A DNA stretch of 64,000 bases, taken from positions 33,897,354 to 33,961,353 of the forward strand of contig NC_088883.1 of the NCBI RefSeq assembly GCF_032884065.1, read 5' to 3'. Position numbers and translations under genes: made by a program. The stretch's first letter is position 1. Each line of letters opens with the position of its first letter. The stretch comes from Artemia franciscana. Its lineage: Eukaryota > Arthropoda > Branchiopoda > Anostraca > Artemiidae. Under the pieces are notes generated by a model. That model was given only the letters and a program-made list of their open reading frames with translations, had not been told where the DNA came from and ran no database searches. Shown piece by piece: positions 47,901 to 56,900 of the stretch.

Positions 47901-50900
47901 GGTAAGTAAAACTGTCAAAGATCGACTTGAAAAAGAAACGGTAGGTAGAAACGGTTGATTTTAGAAAAAGCGGTAAGCAGAAACGGTAAGTAAAACTGTC
48001 GAAGATTGACTTGAAAAAGAAACAGTAGGTAGAAACGGTAAATAAAGTAGTTGAAGGTTGACTTGAAAACGGTGAGAAGAAACGGTAAATAAAACTGTCA
48101 AAGATTGACTTGAACAAGAAACGGTAAGTAGAAACGGTAAGTAAAATTGCTGAAGATTGACTTGAAAGAGAAACGGTAGGTAGAAACAGTAAATAGAATT
48201 GCCGAAGATTGACTTGAAAAAGAAACGGTAAGCAGGAACGGTAATTAAAACTGTCAAAGATTGACTTGAAAAAGAAACGGTAGGTAGAAAAGGTAAATAA
48301 AATTGTCGAAGATTGATTTGAAAAAGAAACGGTAAGTAAAACTGTCAAAGATTGACTTGAATTAAATAAAAAAAAAACTAATTTTTTTTAGCTGAAAGTA
48401 AGGAGCGACATTAAAACTTAAAACGAACAGAAATTACTCCGTATATGAAATGAGTTGTCCCCTCCGCAATCCCTCGCTCTTTACGCTAAAGCTTTTAATT
48501 GTTTTAAAAAGTAGAATTGTGGCAAAGAGTCAAACTTTAGCGTAAAGAGCGAGGGATTGCGGAGGGGAAAACTCATTTCATATACGGAGTAATTTCTGTT
48601 CGTTTTAAGTTTTAATGTCGCTCCTTACTTTCAGCTAAAAAAATTTGTTTTTTTTTTAATTAATTTCTGAACGTTTTTGGATTAATGCATGTTTGGTTTT
48701 GGCTCTCCGCACATAAATTATTAAAATGAAATTTGTATATTAATTCTTTTTTGGGCTAAATGGCTTTCTCTTAGTTTTGATCAGACGATTTTGAGAAATA
48801 AGGGGTGGAGAAGGAGGCCTAGTTGCCCTCCAATTTTTCGGTTACTTAAAAAGGCAACTAGAACTTTTACTTTTTAACGAACGTTTTTATTAGTAAAAAA
48901 TATACGTAAGTTAAGAATTAACTTACGTAACAAACTTTCATGACCTTATATTTTTATTATGTATACGAGGGGGTTTGTACCCTCGTTAATACCTCGCTCT
49001 TTACACTAAATCGTAAGTTTTGTCCCAATTCTTTAAGAATGACCCCTGAATCAGAAAGGCCGTAGAATAAATAGTCAAAATTACCAAAAATACTTTAGTA
49101 TAAAGAGCAAGGTATTTATCTCCTCCTAAATACCTCGCTCTTTATGCTAAAGTATTTTTAGAACCTCTCATATGCGTAATAATCTCTGTTCGTTTTAAGT
49201 TTCAATGCTACTTCTTCATTTCATTTGAAAAAACGTTTTCATGTTTATTTTTCATTGTTTTCTTATAGTAATGCTAGAGAATCCTGCGCCCTTGTCATTG
49301 AATTTGTCTTCCCCCATGACAGATTCCTCCAAGGAAAGATCCTCCAACATAGCTCCCTCTCCTCATCCCCACCCCCAAACAAAATAAAATTCCCCTGAAA
49401 ACGTCTGTACACTTCCCAATAACCATTACTATATGTAAACACTGGTCAAAGTTTGTAACTTGCAGCCCCTCCCCCAGGGATTGTGGGGGAGTAAGTTATC
49501 CCCAAAGACATAGTTATTATGGTTTTCGACTATGCTGAAAAAAATGGCTATCTCAAAATTTTGATGGGTTAACGTTGGGAAAAAAATGAGCGGGGGAGGG
49601 GGCCTAGATGCCCTCCAATTTTTTTGGTCACTTAAAAAGGGCACTAGAACTTTTCATTTCCGTTAGAATGAGCCCCCTTGCGACATTCTAGGACCACTTG
49701 GTCGATACGATGACCCCTGGGGAAAAGAAAAAAAAAAACAAATAAACACGCACCCGTGATTTGTCTTCTGGCAAAAAAATACAAAATTCCACATTTTTGT
49801 AGATAGGAGCTTGAAACTTCTACAGTAGGGTTCTCTGATACGCTGAATCTGATGGTGTCATTTTCGTTAAGATCTTACGACTTTTAGGGGGTGTTTCCCC
49901 CTATTTTCCTAAATAAGACAAATTTTCTCAGGCTCGTAACTTTTGATAGGTAAGACTAAGCTTGATGAAACTTATATATTTAAAATCAGCATTAAAATGC
50001 GATTTTTTATGCAGCTATTGATATCAAAATTCAATTTTTTAGAGTTTTGGTTACTATTGAGCCAGGTCGCTCCTTACTACAGTTCGTTACCACGAACTGT
50101 ATGAAAAGAAACGGAAGGTAGAAACGATAAATGAAATTGTTGAAGATTGATTTGAAAAAGAAACAATTGACAATTTGAAAAAAAAAAAGGTAAGCAGAAA
50201 CGGTAAATAAAACTGTCGAAGATTGACTTCAAAAAGAAACGGTGGGTAGAAACGGTAAATAAAATTGTTGAAGATTGAATTAAAAAAGAAACGGTAAATA
50301 AAATTGTTGAAGATTGAATTGAAAAAGAAACGGTAGGTAGAAACGGTAAATAAAATTGTCAAAGATTGACTTGACAAAGAAATGGTAGGTAGAAACGGTA
50401 AATAAAACTGTCGAAGATTGACTTGAAAAGGAAACGGTAAGCAGAAACGGTAAGTAAAACTTTCGAAGATTGACTTGAAAAAGAAACGGTAAATAAAATT
50501 GTCGAAGATTGATTTGAAAAAGAAACGGTAAGCAGAAACAGTAAGTAAAACTGTCGAAGATTGACTTGAAAAAAAACGGTAGGTAGAACCGGTAAATGAA
50601 ATTGTTGAAGATTGATTTGAAAAAGAAACGGTAAGTAAAACTGTCGAAGATTAACTTGAAAAAGAAACGGTAGATAAAAAAGGTAAATAAAATGGTCGAA
50701 GATTGATTTGAAAAAGAAACGGTAAGCAGTAACGGTAAGTAAAACTGCCGAAGATTGACTTGAAAAAGAAACGGTAAATAAAATTGTTGAAGATTGAATT
50801 AAAAAAGAAACGGTAGGAAGAAACGGTAAATAAAATTGTTGAAGATTGAATTGAAAAAGAAACGGTAAATAAAATTGTTGAAGATTGAATTGAAAAAGAA

Positions 50901-53900
50901 ACGGTAAATAAAATTGTCAAAGATTGACTTGACAAAGAAATGGTAGGTAGAAACGGTAAATAAAATTGTCGAAGATTGACTTGAAAAGGAAACGGTAAGC
51001 AGAAACGGTAAGTAAAACTTTCGAAGATTGACTTGAAAAAGAAACGGTGGGTAGAAACGGTAAATAAAATTGTCGAAGATTGATTTGAAAAAGAAACGGT
51101 AAGCAGAAACAGTAAGTAAAACTGTCGAAGATTGACTTGAAAAAAACGGTAGGTAGAAACGGTAAATGAAATTGTTGAAGATTGATTTGAAAAAGAAACG
51201 GTAAGTAAAACTGTCGAAGATTAACTTGAAAAAGAAACGGTAGATCAAAACGGTAAATAAAATGGTCGAAGATTGATTTGAAAAAGAAACGGTAAGCAGT
51301 AACGGTAAGTAAAACTGCCGAAGATTGACTTGAAAAAGAAACGGTGGGTAGAAACGGTAAATAAAATTGTTGAAGATTGAATTGAAAAAGAAACCAGTAA
51401 ATAAAATTGTCGAAGATTGACTTGAAAAAGAAACGGTAGGTAGAAACGGTAAATAAAATTGTCGAAGATTGATTGTAAAGAAAGTTGTAAGAAAGAAAAA
51501 GTGAAAATACTACTTTTGGAAGTTTTATAGAAGCATCTGAGGAAAACCGAGGAACATCAATATTATTGTTTTTTCCCCTTAATTTCCATCAAATGGCTAT
51601 CAGACTTCTATAAGTTCTTCAAAATCACAAATTTTTGCACAAGAAATACTCATTAACAGCTCTTGACTCACTTTTGCCCCACAGTGCATTACAAAAAACT
51701 CTTTGAATAGCCTGGTCTCAAGGGCTATCTGTTTCAGATTTTCAGGGAATTATCTGAGTATTCCTCAGGTTTTCAGCACAGTTCTTTTTAAAATTCCTTA
51801 CTTTCTTACAATCATTTGCAGACTCCAGAGAACACTCCAAAGAGCTCATAGTATGAAAATTACTCAGGAGTGAAATTTTGAAAAATATGCACGTGTACTT
51901 TGTTGTTGGGTAGATATATTTAAGGCATCTATAGATATTTTAAAGAAGAGACAAATTGTTTAGTTATTATCAAAGCATGAAGAAGTCAACTGAAAAGGAG
52001 ATGATTTATCTAGAGATTTTGATTGTGCAGGAGTGAGTAGGAAGAGCTGTATTGGTACCGGCCAGCCTAGTGGCCTTAAACAGCTGGGGACAGGCATCTC
52101 ATGTACCCGTACGTCCCACAATCAACAATAATGTATTAATTTATAAAATAGTGTGCACCCATTGTTTGCTGACTGGAAGGTAATAGTGCTTCCAGTGGCT
52201 AGTTTTTCTAATGAAGGAGTCAAAGAGGTAAAAGGACTTGATAATAGTCTATATACCTCTCTATAATTTTTGGAACTGGAACTGGATCATTTAGCTTTTC
52301 CATTCAGCATTACCATATTTGAGACCAAAAAAACATATTTTAGAAAACTAAATTGTCCCTTTATGATTATGATTCTACTATAACTATTATTGTATTAGAA
52401 ATATACTTGTTGCTTACATCTTCTTTTGTAGTTCTACTGCCTTTTCTTTTCTGTCGTAAGTCTCCATTATCTTCAGTCTATGCTGTTGCACAAGTCTCCC
52501 TTTCTCAATATTGAATTCCTCCTCTGCTTTAGCATCGATTTCTTCTACTTTCTCATTAGCTTCTTGCTCAATAAAACCCATCATTTGCTTAATCTATGAA
52601 AAAAATTAAATTTAAACTTGAAAAATTAGTTCAACTGCTGCTCAACAAAGCCCATCATTTACTAAAACTATGAAACAAATTAAATTTGTGCTTAAATTAT
52701 TAGCTAAATCCTTGCTCAAGAAACCCATAATTTACTTAATCAATGAAAAAGAATATATTTGTAAAATTAGGTAAATTCCTGGTCAATGAAACCCATCATT
52801 TGCTTCAAACATGAAATAAAGAAAATTTATACTGAAAATATTAGCCCAATTCTTGCTCAATAAAGCCCATCATTTGTTTTAACCAAAAATAAATAAAATT
52901 TTAAATTAAAACATCAGCTCAATTTTTGCTCAATAAAGCTCATCATTTGCAAATCCATGAAAAATATAAAATCCATGCTTGAAAATTAGCTCAATTCTTC
53001 CACAATAAAGCCCATCATTTGCTTAATCTATTTAAAAAATTATGTTCTTTTTTTATACAATTTTAGAAAGACAAAAAAGTATCTTCAATTTGATTAAAAT
53101 TCTCGGAATTCCAATGGGGAGGATCTTTTGTTTTTCCAATTTTCTTTAAAAAAAATTGTTTCTGAGTGCCTGGTATTTAAAAATAACATTCTTTTATAAA
53201 AAACTTGAGAGTAAAAAAAAATGAATCTTTTGAGTGTTTGTACCAGCCTAGTTATCCATATACTTTAGTAATGCAGCCTTTAGGTTTAAGATGTAAAAAT
53301 AGTCAATACTTGTGCAAAAGGTATACTTGAAAACAATGTTTGAAAACATTAATGAAAATTAAAGCTCTTAGACACGATATCCTTCCAAATCAAATTTCAT
53401 TAAGATCCGATCACCTGTTCGTAAGTTAAAAATACCTCATTTTTTCTAATTTTTCCGATTTAACTGTCCCCCCAGTCCTCCCCAGATGGTCGAATCGGGG
53501 AAACGACAATTTTTAATTTAATTTGGTCTGGTTCTTGGTACGCCTGCCACATTTCACCGTCCTAGCTTACCTGGAAGTGCCTAAAGTAGAAAACTGAGAC
53601 AGACACACAGACCAACAGACCTTGCAATCACTGTATGTCACTTGGTAGGTTTGGCCATAAAAAGCCAAATCAAAGAGGAAAAATCCGATCAAACTGGGCA
53701 GACCTGCAGCCACACACACACACACACCCGCCTCGGCGCCTGGGGCAACACCCCAGTCCCTCCCTTTGAACAGCTCTGACCATACTGTTACATTTATGGT
53801 TTTGTTGCTGCACTATTCTATTGCCTTAGCAATGAGACTACCCTTTGGCCTGCTCTGTTTTTGTTTAAAATAAATTAAAAATAAACTTTTTTTCCCAAGA

Positions 53901-56900
53901 TTTGATTGCAACAAGAAACATACTGACAAGACATTCATTAACAGAGAGTACCATACTTGTAGGCAAAATAGCTAGTAAAATCTTTAAAAATATACAGCTG
54001 AAAAAAAAATTTCTCTTAGTTATTTTATTTATTTTCTCCCTTTTTTAACTGCCTTGCTGATTAAAAAGAAACCCAATTATTCCCACTTTTTCTGGGCATT
54101 ATTCTTCTTCAGCAACAAAACAAATCTTCTTCTGTGACTGCTTATCTCCTTTATCTTACTAATGCTCATGATTGACAAGAGACAATATAACTAACACTCT
54201 CATTTCAAGACAGCCTTTTGTGTCCAGGGGCGGATCCAGGGGCAACCCCAAATTCTCTTATACGCCCTCATTCCGTTTTTTAAATCTTTTTTAATCCAAT
54301 TTGGTCAATTATTGGTTTGATTGTCATGTTAGACTCCCCAAGATGTTTCTCTAGATATACCTTTGTTTGTGTGACAATTAAACTGGACATGACTCTGAAA
54401 TCAAGTTTTGCTAAATCTTTAGAAAGTAAGAATTTTGCTATTAGTTTTTAGAGTAAATTTACATTGTAAGACTAAAATAAAATACAGCTTATTTGGGGCT
54501 TTCTTCTCCCTCAGTTACACTTCTCATCTTTTTCTAATTGAGCCTTGACAGAACCAAGACAGTCTGGGTGCCTATCCAGGGGTCCTCATGGGGCTATTGT
54601 CCCCTACGATTTTGAAAATTTCCTTTTTTAAGTTTTACTTGAAAAAATATAAAATACAACAAAATTACTTCCTCTTCTAGATTTTGAAAAATATACCATT
54701 TTTGTATCTTCAATAAAAAAGAAAAGGAAAAAAATTCTTGCCCCTCTCTCTATATTTCTGCAAATCGAAATCTCTGTACCTATCTCCTTTTGAGGTTAGA
54801 AATACCATTAAACTGAAATAATAGTTGTATGTGTTACAGTTAAACTGGAGGTGACTCTGATAATCAGGTTCATAGAATTTTGCTAAATTTAATAAGGTAC
54901 AATAAGAATTTTGTTATTGTTTAGGATAAACTTATATTGCAAAACCATAGTTAAATACAGCCTCTTCAGTGGTTTTTCTTCTTCAACTATATTTCTCTTT
55001 TCTCTTATAATATGTCAAGAGCAATAGAGTTTCCATCTCCTTTTAAGGTTTATACAAGATGAAGTTTTCAAGAAATTATTAGATGTTGAATGGAATGGTG
55101 TTCCCTGGAAATACCTGTGGGATGTGTTTTATGTTTCATCATTCATATCATCAAGTATGGAGCAATTAACAGGTCAAGATGGATGTATATTTGCTCCAAA
55201 GTGCAAATTAAGGTAATTAATTACGGTAATATGCAGAAAAATACTAGTTTTGTTGGTGTTTTTTCAAGATTTAGATTATAAACCAACCACTAATGAGAAG
55301 TGAGGACAAACAAATAATACAAATCACCAAAGCCAGCAATTTTTGTAGATACTGGGATACATGAATGTTCTATTCAAATACACAACAGTTCTTGCAATAT
55401 AATTAGCTCTGAAGTGCAAATTTAGATTACAAACCAACCACTAATGAGAAGTGAGGACAAACAAATAATACAAACCAACAAAGCCAACAATTTTGTAGAT
55501 GCTGAGATATATGAATGTTCTATTCAAATACATCACAGTTCTTGCAACTAATTTGCTCTGAAGTGCAATTTAAGGTAATATAACAAGCATGTTATAGTAG
55601 TTTCATACCCCTCCCACTTAAGAGCTAGGCAGCACCCTAAGTACCTATACAAAAGTTTGCTGATTTGTTGTTGTTTTTTTTTCAAATAGGCTTTATTTTG
55701 TGTTATGAACCAATGTTGATGAAAAATTGTCCTTTTGCTAGCAAGTGTGATTTAGGGTAAATCTAAGCACAAAAAAATAATACAAACCCAAAAAATTAAA
55801 AACACTTTTGTACATAAAATAGCCTATAAATACAAAATACTAGGTTACATAGGAGTGCTGTTATTAATGTTAAAAATAAAGATCACCATCTACTAGTGTC
55901 TAGGGTTCAGCTAAAGCAGAAATATTGGAAGGATAACATCCCAGAAATTTATGATGTTGGTAGACTCCAGGATGAGAGTTTGAGAGAAACTTTTTAAGAA
56001 CATTTGAATACTAAACTTGGGAGTTTAAAATTTGACAGTGTGGAAGATGGTTGGAATAATTTTAGAAAAACAATTTGCAAAGTTGCTGATGGTGTCTTGG
56101 GGAAGAAAGTTGGCACTGCAGCTAGGAATATTAGTGAAAAAACTTTATGTTTAATAGAGAGGAGAAGGGGCTTGTACAGGAATTATCTGAGTGATTGATC
56201 ATATGAAAAAAAAAGGAACATGAGGAAAGTGGAGAAAGTATTAAAATATGAGCTAAGGAGGTGTGAAGTGGAGGCCATGGATAAAATTGCTGAGGATGAG
56301 GAAGATGCAGCTAGATGACATAGTAGTAAACTATTGTACTGGCATGCTAACAAATTAAGAGGGAATAGTAAATCTGGAATTGTCCCATTTAAAGATATGA
56401 ACAGGGCTGCAATTAGTGATAAGGAAAGAGTTAAGAGAGATGGACAGAACATTTTGATAATGTGCTAAACTGACACAGAATTGCAGGAAAAGATATAGAG
56501 TAAAATGAAAAAGTTTTTGATACCTTGGATGTGAAGGAAGAATTAATAACAGTACTAAAAGGATTAAAAAATAATAAGGCCTCAGGTGCAAATAGTGTGG
56601 TAAATGAATTTCTTAAATACAGTGGCTCTGAGGCTAGAAATAAGTTACTGAAGATTATGAATATGATTTGTGAAAAAGGGGAAATACCTAATGATTTTAG
56701 GAGAACTTTAATTAAACCACTGTATAAGAAAGGTGATAAGAGTGAGTGTGCTAATTATCAAGGCATTAGTCTGGTCTCTGTAGGTAGTAAATTACTTAAT
56801 AAAATTATACTTTTTAGACTTTTTAGTTCAATCCTGCTTTCTAGGGCTATAATGAAGGAAATGTTGAGATGGCTAGGGCACATTGTGAGCATAAGGAGGA

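Noticed and set aside
47325-51475. Regular short repeats considered as a CRISPR array
   Set aside because: Units are contiguous and variable, without unique spacers, in a eukaryotic intron, and derive from the exon 3 edge.
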